NCBI RefSeq assembly: GCF_001044395.1
Contig: NZ_JANU01000027.1
Coordinates: 1 to 64,000 of the forward strand
DNA: 64,000 nt
DNA from: Caenimonas sp. SL110
Lineage (GTDB): Bacteria > Pseudomonadota > Gammaproteobacteria > Burkholderiales > Burkholderiaceae_C
Direction of reading: 5' to 3'
Part shown: positions 11,617-19,922 of the stretch, piece by piece
Numbering within the stretch: position 1 is the stretch's first letter
Layout of the letters: every line of letters starts with the position of its first letter
The notes under the pieces: model-generated
Seen by the model: only the letters and a program-made list of their open reading frames with translations
Databases searched by the model: none
Told to the model about the DNA's origin: nothing
Position numbers and translations under genes: made by a program

Positions 11617-12093
11617 TCAATGATGATGACCGTGCTCGCCATGCACATGGCGATGCGCGATTTCTTCTGCACTCGCTGCACGCACGCCCAGTACCTTCAG
11701 CACGAACTTGAGTGACTTGCCTGCCAGCGGGTGGTTGCCGTCCAGCAGCACCGTGTCGCCCTTGATCTTCGTGACATGAAAGACATGCGGATCGCCGCCA
11801 TCGGTGCGGCCTTCCAGCTGGCCGCCCACCTTCACGCCGGGTGGGAATTCTTTCTTGGGGATGGTGCGCAGCAGCGATTCGTCGCGCTGGCCAAAGGCAT
11901 CGTCGGGCTCCAGGTTGAGCGTGACTTCGTAGCCCGCTTCACGCCCGTCCAGCGCCGCTTCGATCTTGGGCAAGGTGTTCTCGTACCCACCGTGCAGGTA
12001 AACCATGGGCTCCTTGCTTTGCTCGATGAGCTTGCCGGTGGTTTCGGCAACTTTGAAGCGCAGGGTCACCACAGTGTCTTTTTCGATTTTCAT
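11617..12093 (-). CDS. slyD: FKBP-type peptidyl-prolyl isomerase, SlyD-like
   Basis: A 158-residue protein with the SlyD/FKBP architecture: an FKBP half at each end around an insert-in-flap domain (LEPDDAFGQRDESLL), and a His-rich C-terminus (HRHVHGEHGHHH) of the kind that binds nickel. Such proteins act as cytoplasmic chaperone-isomerases and can donate nickel to metalloenzymes. ATG 12093 (MKIEKDTVVTLRF) matches the family N-terminus. Divergent from the ProQ gene with only 40 bases between the starts, so the two promoters must overlap. Confidence 0.9.
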   Translation of the reverse strand: MKIEKDTVVTLRFKVAETTGKLIEQSKEPMVYLHGGYENTLPKIEAALDGREAGYEVTLNLEPDDAFGQRDESLLRTIPKKEFPPGVKVGGQLEGRTDGGDPHVFHVTKIKGDTVLLDGNHPLAGKSLKFVLKVLGVRAASAEEIAHRHVHGEHGHHH

Positions 12094-12133
12094 GGGATGG
12101 ATTTTGCCCAAAGAAATTGCGTACAGTCCTAGG

Positions 12134-12853
12134 ATGACCGAGAGCCCCACCGAAATCGAAACGACCCAGGCGCAGCAACCCGCGCCTGCCGAGACAAAAC
12201 CCGCCGCCCCCACCCGGGCGCCCCGCAACATGCAAGCCGCTCACGCCGTGCTGGAGCGGCTGTTCCAGCTGTATCCGAAAATGTTCGGCGCGAAGTTCCT
12301 GCCGCTCAAGCTGGGCGCGTTCCAGGACATCCTGGCGCGGCATCCGGATGACTTCGCCAAGGAAGACCTGAAGCTTGCCATGGGTCTTCATGCGCGATCG
12401 ACCCGCTACCTGGAGAGCGTCGCTGCAGGAAACCCGCGCCACGACCTGGACGGCAATCCGCTGGAGCCGGTGGCGCCTGAGCATGTGCACCATGCCATCT
12501 GCGAGATCTTCCGGCGCAAGTCGGGCCGCAATCTCGAAGAGGCACAGGCCTGGCGCAAGAAGCGGCTGGTAGCCGCCATCGCGGCGTCGGGCCTCTCGCG
12601 GGAAGACTACGAAGCCCGCACAGGGATCAAGGACGAGGCATCGCAGGCGGCAGTCGACGAGGCGTTTGCCGATATCGCCGAGCGGGCGGCCCGGCATGAA
12701 GCCCTCAAGCGCGCCTTTGCCGCCAGCGGCCAGACGGTCGAGCAATTTGCAGACACCTACGGCATGAAGGTGGGCGCCGTCCGCGAGGCGCTGGGACCTG
12801 ATGCCACGACCCACGCAGCAAACGTTCCAGACCCGACGCCAGCCCCGGTCTGA
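12134..12853 (+). CDS. proQ: ProQ/FinO family RNA chaperone
   Basis: A 239-residue protein. A disordered N-terminus (~30 residues rich in Pro, Ala, Thr, Glu) precedes a ProQ/FinO domain (about residues 35-140) containing LFQLYPKMFG and PLKLGAFQDIL. The C-terminal ~95 residues are helical, with the short HTH-like segment TVEQFADTYGMKVGAVREAL. FinO-domain proteins bind structured sRNAs and mRNA 3' ends. The C-terminal part differs from the Tudor-like domain of E. coli ProQ. ATG 12134 avoids overlap with the divergent slyD gene. Confidence is high for family, lower for the exact name. Confidence 0.88.
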   Translation: MTESPTEIETTQAQQPAPAETKPAAPTRAPRNMQAAHAVLERLFQLYPKMFGAKFLPLKLGAFQDILARHPDDFAKEDLKLAMGLHARSTRYLESVAAGNPRHDLDGNPLEPVAPEHVHHAICEIFRRKSGRNLEEAQAWRKKRLVAAIAASGLSREDYEARTGIKDEASQAAVDEAFADIAERAARHEALKRAFAASGQTVEQFADTYGMKVGAVREALGPDATTHAANVPDPTPAPV

Positions 12854-12930
12854 CGGCACGGCCGCGACCTTGCCAAAGCCGCCGTCACAGTCATCGCCAC
12901 AGTGTCATCGCCACAGAAGGGCCGCCCGTC

Positions 12931-13860
12931 ATGCTGAGTTTTGTCACCGTCTGCCGCAGCCGGCTTCATCACCTGAAGCTCTCCCTGCCCAAAATGGTGG
13001 CCCAGCCGGGGGCTTCGGTTTTCGTCGTGGACTACGGCTGCCCGGACGGCACGGGCGACTGGGTCCGGGCGAATTTTCCGCAGGTGACGGTGGTCGCGCC
13101 GCAAGACGCGTCGAAGTTCGAACTGGCGCGCGCCCGTAATCTTGGCGCAGCGGCTGCCATCGCAGCCGGGGGGGAGTGGCTGTGCTTTGTCGACGCCGAC
13201 ACGCTTCTTGCGCCGGACTTCACGCACACCGCCATGCCTTTCCTGGAGCGCGGCGCGTTCTACCGGCCCAACAGTGGAATCGGCGACAGCGTCGGGATGT
13301 GCATCTGCCATCGCGACGACTTCAGCAAGGTTGGCGGCTACGATGAAGTGCTGCAGGGCTGGGGCATGGAAGATCGCGACCTCTACACCCGGTTCGTGAT
13401 CGAGGGGCTGCCCCGTCGGCGCTTTCCGGGGCATGCGTTCGAGATGATCCGGCACAGCGTTGACCTGCGCGTGCAGCACTACGACATCAAGACGCCTGAG
13501 CTCAGCAGCACGCTCAACCTCGTTTACTGCACAGCCAAGTGGGATCTGATGCGCCTGGAGCTTGCCAAGCTCAACCTGCAGCGGCGCAAGTCGCTGTATC
13601 GCCAGGTCTCCAGGCTGGTGCTGGATGCGCACGAAAGGAATGCGCCGTTCGTCATGCGGCTATCCGTCTCGTCCAGAAAGAGCGTCGCCGGTGTGACGCT
13701 GACCTCGCAACTGGTCTACCGGATGGACAAGACCACCGACGAGTCCGGACAGCCCCTCATTGCAGACAGCGGCCACATCCGCAGTTACGGCGACGACGAT
13801 TTCACCGTCGCAGGGGAAACAGCGCAAGACGTAGGGAGCGCAAACCGGGCGCCAGCCTAG
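12931..13860 (+). CDS. GT-A glycosyltransferase with galactosyltransferase-like motif
   Basis: A 309-residue glycosyltransferase. The metal-binding DXD is in CFVDADTLL (about residue 90), and GGYDEVLQGWGMEDRDLYTR is the acceptor/metal motif seen in the N-terminal galactosyltransferase family and chondroitin-synthase-like enzymes. No membrane segment. It stands alone with no polysaccharide genes around it, so donor and acceptor are unknown. Its TAG stop and that of the convergent EF-G-like gene share one palindromic CTAG (13857-13860). Confidence 0.82.
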   Translation: MLSFVTVCRSRLHHLKLSLPKMVAQPGASVFVVDYGCPDGTGDWVRANFPQVTVVAPQDASKFELARARNLGAAAAIAAGGEWLCFVDADTLLAPDFTHTAMPFLERGAFYRPNSGIGDSVGMCICHRDDFSKVGGYDEVLQGWGMEDRDLYTRFVIEGLPRRRFPGHAFEMIRHSVDLRVQHYDIKTPELSSTLNLVYCTAKWDLMRLELAKLNLQRRKSLYRQVSRLVLDAHERNAPFVMRLSVSSRKSVAGVTLTSQLVYRMDKTTDESGQPLIADSGHIRSYGDDDFTVAGETAQDVGSANRAPA

Positions 13861-15917
13861 GCTTCTTCCTTGATCCGGTACTGCGAGGCCAGCTGCGCCT
13901 GCACGCCGGGCGGCACGGCCTCATAGTGGCTGAACGCCAGGGTGTACCGGCCCTGCCCGCCTGTCAGTGCATTGAGCCTTGACTGGTAGCTCGCCAGCTC
14001 CGACAGCGGCGCCTGCGCCAGCACAGCCAGCCCGGTGGCAACCGTCGCCGTGCCGCTCACCTGCCCTCTGCGTGAAGCCAGGTCGCCGGTGATGTCGCCG
14101 ATGTTGTCCTGTGGCGCCGCGATCTCGACATTGACGATGGGCTCCAGCACGCTGGGCCGAGCAGCTTGCACGGCTGCGATCAACGCCCGCTTGCCCGCCT
14201 GGATGAACGCGATCTCCTTGCTGTCGACGCTGTGGTGCTTGCCGTCGTACACGATCACGCGAAGATCGGTCACCGGGTAGCCGGCCACCACGCCTGATTC
14301 GAGCGCCTGCCGCACGCCCTTCTCGACGGCGGGCATGAAGTTGTACGGAATCGCGCCGCCCTTGACCTGGTCGATGAACTCGAACCCCGAGCCGCGCGGC
14401 AAGGGCTCGACCTTCAGGAACACTTCGCCAAACTGCCCGGCACCACCGGTCTGCTTCTTGTGGCGATGATGCCCTTCGGCTGGCGATGTGATCGTCTCGC
14501 GATAGGCAATGCGCGGCGGACGTGTGAGCACCTCGCACTTGTGTACCTCGGTGAGCCGGTCGAGCAAGGTGCGCAGGTGCAAATCGCCCAGGCCGTAGAC
14601 GACGGTTTCATTGGTCGTTGCAGCATGCTCCAGCCGCAGGCAGGGATCCTCGCTCACGAGCTTGAGCAGGATGTCGTGCAGCCGCTGCTCATCGCCCCTT
14701 CGCCGGGGCTCGATCGCAAGGCCGTGCACAGGTACCGGAAACTCCAGCGGCATCAGGTGAATGTGGTCATCTTCGGCCGCGTCATGCAGCACGGCATCGA
14801 AATGCAGTTCCTCCACTTTGGCGATGGCGCAGATGTCACCGGGCAGCGCGCGTGGAATCTCCTTGAACTCTCGGCCTTGCAAGCTGAACAGGTGGCCGAC
14901 CTTGAACGGCCTTCGCGCATCGCCGACATAGAGCTGGCTGTCGCGCGTGAGCGTGCCCTGGTGCACACGAATCACGCCCATCTTGCCGACGTACGGGTCC
15001 TGCGTGACCTTGAACACATGAGCCAGCACATGCTTGCTGGCGTCGGGCAGCGCGTGCATGGGTTTGGCACCGGGACCTTCGCCGTTCAGGAACTGCGGCG
15101 GGTTGCTCTCGGTCGGATCGGGCAAGAGGCGGGTGATGACATCCAGCAATTCCGGCACGCCCGCGCCGGTGCGCGCCGATACAAAACAGATGGGAATCAG
15201 GTGCCCCTCGCGCAGCGCCTGCTCCAGTGGCGCATGCAGCTCCTGCGGATCGACGTCGCCATCATTGAGGTAGCGCTCGACGAACGCCGCATCCACCTCC
15301 ACGACCTGCTCGACCAGCGCGCGATGCGCTGCTTCCACCGATGAGAAATCCGTGCCGGCATCGTCCTGCGACCGATTGAAAAAACAGTCGACAACTCTCG
15401 TGCCGTTGTGCGCCGGCAGATTCACCGGCAGGCATTCGCGCCCGAAGGCGGCCTGAATCTGTGCGACAAGCGTTTCCAGGTTCACACCCTGCGCGTCGAT
15501 CTTGTTGACGATGATGATGCGGTCGCGCTCGCGCTGCGCAGCCCACGTCATCATGCGGTGCGCCATTGGCTCCACGCCGGCCTGCGCGCTGATGACGACA
15601 GCGGCTGTCTCCACCGCTTCCAGTGCAGGCAGTGACTGGCCCAGGAAATCTGGCGCGCCGGGTGTGTCGATCAGGTAAGCGTGAACACCGTTGTGCCGCA
15701 ACCCCAGCACCGACGAGTTGAGCGATCGCTGGGCCTTCTTTTCAAGCGGGTCGTGATCGCTGACCGTCGAGCCGCGCTCGACCTGACCCGGCGCACCGAT
15801 GGCGCCGGACTTCCACAAGAGCGCCTCCACCAGGCTGGTCTTGCCCGACGTCGCAGGGCCGACCAAGGCCAGCGTGCGAAGCGAGGCGATATCGACATTG
15901 GCCACGGATGTGGGCAT
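13857..15917 (-). CDS. EF-G-like GTPase lacking the G3 catalytic His
   Basis: A 686-residue protein with the EF-G domain order: G domain (P-loop GPATSGKTSLVEAL, G3 DTPGAPDF, G4 NKID, G5 SA), domain II (about 300-385), and domains III-V including the domain-IV segment HHRHKKQTGGAGQFGEVF. It matches the second EF-G type (Thermus EF-G-2, mycobacterial FusA2) rather than translocase FusA. The usual DTPGHxDF carries Ala where canonical EF-G has its catalytic His, so GTP hydrolysis is probably slow or differently driven. Role is unknown; it may act in ribosome recycling or stress. AGGAG precedes ATG 15917. It is the last gene of the minus phosphonate operon, 32 bases after the dehydrogenase gene. 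Confidence 0.9.
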   Translation of the reverse strand: MPTSVANVDIASLRTLALVGPATSGKTSLVEALLWKSGAIGAPGQVERGSTVSDHDPLEKKAQRSLNSSVLGLRHNGVHAYLIDTPGAPDFLGQSLPALEAVETAAVVISAQAGVEPMAHRMMTWAAQRERDRIIIVNKIDAQGVNLETLVAQIQAAFGRECLPVNLPAHNGTRVVDCFFNRSQDDAGTDFSSVEAAHRALVEQVVEVDAAFVERYLNDGDVDPQELHAPLEQALREGHLIPICFVSARTGAGVPELLDVITRLLPDPTESNPPQFLNGEGPGAKPMHALPDASKHVLAHVFKVTQDPYVGKMGVIRVHQGTLTRDSQLYVGDARRPFKVGHLFSLQGREFKEIPRALPGDICAIAKVEELHFDAVLHDAAEDDHIHLMPLEFPVPVHGLAIEPRRRGDEQRLHDILLKLVSEDPCLRLEHAATTNETVVYGLGDLHLRTLLDRLTEVHKCEVLTRPPRIAYRETITSPAEGHHRHKKQTGGAGQFGEVFLKVEPLPRGSGFEFIDQVKGGAIPYNFMPAVEKGVRQALESGVVAGYPVTDLRVIVYDGKHHSVDSKEIAFIQAGKRALIAAVQAARPSVLEPIVNVEIAAPQDNIGDITGDLASRRGQVSGTATVATGLAVLAQAPLSELASYQSRLNALTGGQGRYTLAFSHYEAVPPGVQAQLASQYRIKEEA

Positions 15918-15949
15918 CGCGATCTCCTGTGCAGGGATGAACGCGCATG

Positions 15950-18475
15950 TTAAGCCCGGGGCCAGCGATCGTGCAACGTCACCTCTACCGTGTCACCCCA
16001 CAGGTCGATCTGCGCGGGACTCGCGTCGTGTGCGACGTTCGCTGCCGCGCCGCGCACATAGCCCAGCGCAACGCATGCGCCTGCGAGCGGGCTGTAACCG
16101 GCAGACGAAATTTCGCCGACAGTGACGCCATCGACAAGAATCGTCTCGCCACCCCACACGTAGACATCGGGCGGCAGCAGCAAGCTCACCAGCTTCTTGC
16201 GAAGCGGCAAGCCGTGGCTTTTGCGCAGGGCCGCCTGGCCGATGAATGAAGACGGCTTGTCGAGCTTGACGCTGAAACCCAGACCTGCTTCCCACGGTGA
16301 CTCATCGGGGCCGAGCTCCGCGCCCCATGCACGGCGACCCTGTTCGATGCGCAGGGCGTCCAGCGCGTAGTAGCCCGCGTCGCGCAGGCCCAGGTCCTTG
16401 CCGGCTTCGCACAGCGCGAGGTAGACATGGCGACACATCTCCACCGGCACATACAACTCGAATCCCGGCCCGCCGACGTAAGCCATGCGCGCGGCTCGAA
16501 CACGCGCAAGTCCCAGATCAATCTCTTTGGTCCACGAGAACTTCAACGCTTCGGGCGAAAGATCGTCCGGGCTGACGCGCGCCAGCAGTTCGCGCGCCTT
16601 CGGACCCATGAGTCCCAGCACGCAATACATGGTTGATACGTCGGTGAGTACGACATGCTGGTCGCCAGTGATGTGACGATTGATCCAGTCTGCGTCGCGG
16701 GTCGCCTGCGCCGAGCCTGTGATGATGAGGAAGCGATCGCTCGCCTGCCGGATGACGGTGAGATCGCTCTCGATGCCGCCGCGCTCGTCGAGCATCGGCG
16801 TGTAGACCATGCGGCCCGTGGGCACGTCCATCTCGTTGGCGCACAGGCGCTGGAGCAGCGCGAGTGCATCGCGGCCTTGCAGCAGCAGCTTGGAGAATGA
16901 ACTCTGGTCGTAGATGGCGACGGCTTCGCGGGTGGCGCGCTGTTCTTCGATCATCCAGGGGAGCCAGCCCGGTGTGCCGAGTGTGTGGTCGGGTCGGGGA
17001 GCCCTCACCCCCGCCCTCTCCCGCAAGCGGGAGAGGGAGTCGTCCAGGCCCAGAGTCCCGTGTGCAGACGAAGAGTCTTGATTGCTCCCTCTCCCGCTTG
17101 CGGGAGAGGGTTGGGGTGAGGGTGCCAGCGGCCTGAAATAATTCGCCCGCTCCCACCCGTTCTTGCTGCCAAACTCCGCGCCCTTGTCCTTGAGCAGGTC
17201 ATACAGCGGCGATGTGCGCAGCGGCCGCGCCGTCTGCAGTTCCTGCCGGGGCCAGCGCATCGCGTAGTGCAATCCCAGCGTCTCCGCCGTGCGCTCGGAC
17301 AGCGCCTTGCGATTGCCGGTGAAGCTGCCAAAGCGGCGAATATCCACATCCCACACATCGGTGCTCGGCTCGCCGCCGATGATCCATTCGGCGATCAACC
17401 GCCCCGCTCCACCGCTGTTGGCAATACCTGCCGAATTGAAGCCCGCGCACACGAAGTAATTGCGCAACTCCGGCGCTTCACCCAATATGAAGTTTCCATC
17501 GGGCGTGAAGCTCTCGGGTCCGTTGAGCAGCATCTTCACCTCGGCCGTCTCCAGGCAAGGCGTGCGATGCATCGCGTGGGTCATCAGGATCTCGAACTGG
17601 TCCCAGTCTTCATCCAGCAACTGGAACTGGAAGTCGCTCGGAACCGGGTCCATCTTCCACGGCTTGGCATGTGGCTCGAAGCCGCCCATCACCAGGCCGC
17701 CGACTTCTTCCTTGTAGTAGATGAAGCCGTCGGGGTCGCGCATGACCGGCAGCATCGGATGCACGCCGGGGATCTTGCCGGTGACGATGTAGAAATGCTC
17801 TGCAGAAAACAGCGGCACATTCACACCCGCCAGCACGCCGAACTGGCGCGCCCATTGCCCCGCGCAATTGACCAGCGTCTCGCACTTCACGAGGCCCTGC
17901 GCAGTCTGCACACCGGCTACGCGGCCCTGCTCGATCACCACGCCGGTCACTTCGATGTCTTCAATGATCTTCACGCCGCGATTACGCGCGCCCTTGGCCA
18001 GTGACATGCACAGGTCCGCCGGATTCGCCTTGCCATCACCGGGCAGCCACAGCGCGCCCTGCAGGTCGTCGATGCGAAGGATGGGGTATTTCTCCAGCGC
18101 TTGTGCAGGCGATATCTCATGGCACTCCACACCGAAACTGCGCGCCATCGCGAGTTGCTTTCGCAGCACCTTCATGCGCTCGGGCGTCTTGGCGACGTTG
18201 ACGCTTCCGCACTGCTTCCAGCCGGTTGCAAGACTGGTCTCGGCTTCGAGCGTGGCGTACAGCTCGATGCCGTACTTGCTCATCTGCGTCATCGTGCGGT
18301 TGGGGCGCATCTGGCCGACCAGCCCCGCCGCGTGCCATGTCGTGCCGCTGGTGAGCTTGCCCTGCTCCAGCAGCAGCACATCGGTGATGCCCATCTTTGC
18401 CAGGTGATACGCAGTCGAGCAACCTGCGATGCCGCCGCCGACGATCACAACCTGCGCCGATGAAGGCAGTGCCAT
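15950..18475 (-). CDS. FAD-GcvT dehydrogenase, dimethylglycine/sarcosine dehydrogenase type
   Basis: An 841-residue fusion. The N-terminal DAO-type FAD domain starts with VVIVGGGIAGCSTAYHL and has the WHAAGL motif whose His (residue 48) binds FAD covalently in mammalian dimethylglycine dehydrogenase. The C-terminal half is a GcvT/aminomethyltransferase domain that normally passes the methyl-derived carbon to tetrahydrofolate. Expected chemistry is oxidative N-demethylation of a secondary or tertiary amine. Residues ~452-492, at the domain junction, are encoded by an inserted 121-bp palindromic repeat. AGGAGG precedes ATG 18475. Placement between EamA/phn genes and the EF-G-like gene in the AEP operon suggests an N-methylated aminophosphonate or related amine as substrate (inference); ordinary dimethylglycine or sarcosine is the alternative. 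Confidence 0.9.
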   Translation of the reverse strand: MALPSSAQVVIVGGGIAGCSTAYHLAKMGITDVLLLEQGKLTSGTTWHAAGLVGQMRPNRTMTQMSKYGIELYATLEAETSLATGWKQCGSVNVAKTPERMKVLRKQLAMARSFGVECHEISPAQALEKYPILRIDDLQGALWLPGDGKANPADLCMSLAKGARNRGVKIIEDIEVTGVVIEQGRVAGVQTAQGLVKCETLVNCAGQWARQFGVLAGVNVPLFSAEHFYIVTGKIPGVHPMLPVMRDPDGFIYYKEEVGGLVMGGFEPHAKPWKMDPVPSDFQFQLLDEDWDQFEILMTHAMHRTPCLETAEVKMLLNGPESFTPDGNFILGEAPELRNYFVCAGFNSAGIANSGGAGRLIAEWIIGGEPSTDVWDVDIRRFGSFTGNRKALSERTAETLGLHYAMRWPRQELQTARPLRTSPLYDLLKDKGAEFGSKNGWERANYFRPLAPSPQPSPASGRGSNQDSSSAHGTLGLDDSLSRLRERAGVRAPRPDHTLGTPGWLPWMIEEQRATREAVAIYDQSSFSKLLLQGRDALALLQRLCANEMDVPTGRMVYTPMLDERGGIESDLTVIRQASDRFLIITGSAQATRDADWINRHITGDQHVVLTDVSTMYCVLGLMGPKARELLARVSPDDLSPEALKFSWTKEIDLGLARVRAARMAYVGGPGFELYVPVEMCRHVYLALCEAGKDLGLRDAGYYALDALRIEQGRRAWGAELGPDESPWEAGLGFSVKLDKPSSFIGQAALRKSHGLPLRKKLVSLLLPPDVYVWGGETILVDGVTVGEISSAGYSPLAGACVALGYVRGAAANVAHDASPAQIDLWGDTVEVTLHDRWPRA
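17002..17122. repeat. 121-bp inverted-repeat element inside a coding region
   Basis: Two 37-bp arms, 17002-17038 and 17086-17122, are reverse complements with two mismatches, separated by 47 bp. Each arm contains its own palindrome CCCTCTCCCGC-AA-GCGGGAGAGGG. The element lies in the dehydrogenase gene without breaking the frame and encodes Ser/Pro/Gly/Arg-rich residues. I see no second copy in this window. From memory, related sequences produce Ser-Pro-Ala-x-Gly-Arg-Gly peptides in many GC-rich proteobacteria. Confidence 0.95.
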
Positions 18476-18500
18476 GAGAAACCTCCTGATGTTGAGCGGC

Positions 18501-19346
18501 CTACGCGATTCGAAGCGCCATCACGCCCGCGACGATGATGGCCGTGGCCGTTGCGCGCCGCGCGGTAAACGGCTCTTTGAGAAACCATGCACCGAGCAGC
18601 GCGGCGAACAGCACGGACGTCTCGCGCAAGGCCGCCACGGTCGCAACCGGCGCACGCGTCATCGCCCACAGCGCAATGCCGTACGAGCCAAATGAAGCCA
18701 GCGCGCCCATCAGGCCTACCGGCCAGCGCGCGCGCGCATAGGGCCAGACGACCGATCCGCCCCGACGCACGAACACGATGAGCGCGAACGACCAGCCATC
18801 GAGTGCGAACAAGGCGATGACGTACTGCAGCGCATTGCCGCTCTCGCGCACACCCAGTCCATCGACGACGGTGTACATGGCAATCACCACCGCGTTGCTA
18901 AGCGCGAACGCAACCGCGCGTGGCGATTCGAGCGCATGGCGCGACAGGCCCAGCGCCAGCACGCCGCAACTGATGCCCAGGATGCCTGCCCATGCCATTG
19001 GCGTCAGCGTCTCGCCCAACGTGAACGAGGCTGTCAACGCCACGAGCAGCGGCGCCGTGCCGCGCATCAGCGGATAGGTCAGGCCCAGGTCGCCGTGCTT
19101 GTACGCGCCGGTCAGCGCGATGTAGTAAGCGATATGAATCACCGTCGATGCGATCACATAAGGCCACGCGGCGACAGGCGGCAGTCCGACGATGAACACC
19201 ACCGGGATGGCGACAAGGGAGCCGATCAGGTGGATCAACGCGGTGTCGAGCGCCTTGTCCTTGCTCGACTTGACCAGCGCATTCCAGCTCGCATGCAACA
19301 GGGCTCCCAAGAGCACGGCCGCAACGACCGGCCATGTCAGCGTCAT
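18501..19346 (-). CDS. EamA/DMT family transporter
   Basis: A 281-residue membrane protein with ten predicted hydrophobic segments in two EamA repeats; the first starts at VVAAVLLGALLHASWNALVK and the second around residue 145. Family members export amino acids, amines or other small metabolites. Its ATG overlaps the stop of the HD-domain gene by four bases, so it is translated as part of the phosphonate operon. Plausible cargo is an aminophosphonate or amine intermediate (inference). Confidence 0.9.
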   Translation of the reverse strand: MTLTWPVVAAVLLGALLHASWNALVKSSKDKALDTALIHLIGSLVAIPVVFIVGLPPVAAWPYVIASTVIHIAYYIALTGAYKHGDLGLTYPLMRGTAPLLVALTASFTLGETLTPMAWAGILGISCGVLALGLSRHALESPRAVAFALSNAVVIAMYTVVDGLGVRESGNALQYVIALFALDGWSFALIVFVRRGGSVVWPYARARWPVGLMGALASFGSYGIALWAMTRAPVATVAALRETSVLFAALLGAWFLKEPFTARRATATAIIVAGVMALRIA

Positions 19347-19906
19347 TGGGCTGTGCCCGCGGGCAGCGCGCAGCGGCGGGCGCGTTCAAGAAAGTGAGTC
19401 AGGGGTGGTGTGGGTAGCCCTGCCGTCTTGGCCAGGTCATCCCAGATGCGCAGTCGCACCGCGTCCGCTGCGCCGCCTTGCGAGATGAAGGCCTGCGCCT
19501 GTTCTTCGTTGTAGATGCCGCCCTGCAAGCCCAGCGAACGTTTGGAGTCGTCGGACAGCTCGGCGAAATAACCGGGGCGCACGGCGCACAGGTAACGCTT
19601 GGCATCGACATGCAGCTTGATCGGCTCGATCACGTCGTCGCCAAAGAGTCCGCGCAAAAATGGCAGCGCGCGGTATTGATGAACGTCGTCAATGCCTTGC
19701 AGCGTCGGCGACGGCCCGAGGTCATGGAGCAGATGGCCCAGATCGTGCAGCAATGCTGCGGTGACAAGCGCGTCGCTCGCGCCTTCCTGCTCGGCGAGCA
19801 GCGCGCTTTGCAGCGCGTGCTCCAGCTGCGTCACGGGCTCGCCCGTGTACTGCTCTGCGCCGCGATCGGCGAACAGCTTCTCGATATCGGACAGTGTCAG
19901 GGCCAC
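19343..19906 (-). CDS. phnZ: PhnZ-like HD-domain phosphonate oxygenase
   Basis: A 187-residue HD-domain protein of the phosphonate-operon type. PhnZ is a mixed-valent diiron oxygenase that cleaves 2-amino-1-hydroxyethylphosphonate to glycine and phosphate. The residues I recall from PhnZ are present at a constant offset of four: Tyr20 and Glu23 (YTGE) for gating/substrate, His30, His54-Asp55 and His58 (HDLGH), His76; His99 may be the next ligand. Start is GTG 19906 with GGAG just upstream. No gene for the partner hydroxylase PhnY* is in the window, so the enzyme may take hydroxy-AEP from outside. Function is inferred from motifs and operon; other HD proteins in such operons are uncharacterised. 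Confidence 0.82.
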   Translation of the reverse strand: MALTLSDIEKLFADRGAEQYTGEPVTQLEHALQSALLAEQEGASDALVTAALLHDLGHLLHDLGPSPTLQGIDDVHQYRALPFLRGLFGDDVIEPIKLHVDAKRYLCAVRPGYFAELSDDSKRSLGLQGGIYNEEQAQAFISQGGAADAVRLRIWDDLAKTAGLPTPPLTHFLERARRCALPAGTAQ

Positions 19907-19922
19907 GGTGACGGCTCCAGGC

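Noticed and set aside
13857..13860. Shared CTAG between two convergent stop codons as a regulatory site
   Set aside because: TAG stops facing each other share CTAG by geometry alone; no further structure surrounds it.
17002..17122. The repeat in the dehydrogenase as a gene-breaking insertion
   Set aside because: The reading frame stays open from the FAD domain to the GcvT domain with intact motifs on both sides, so the gene is not a pseudogene.
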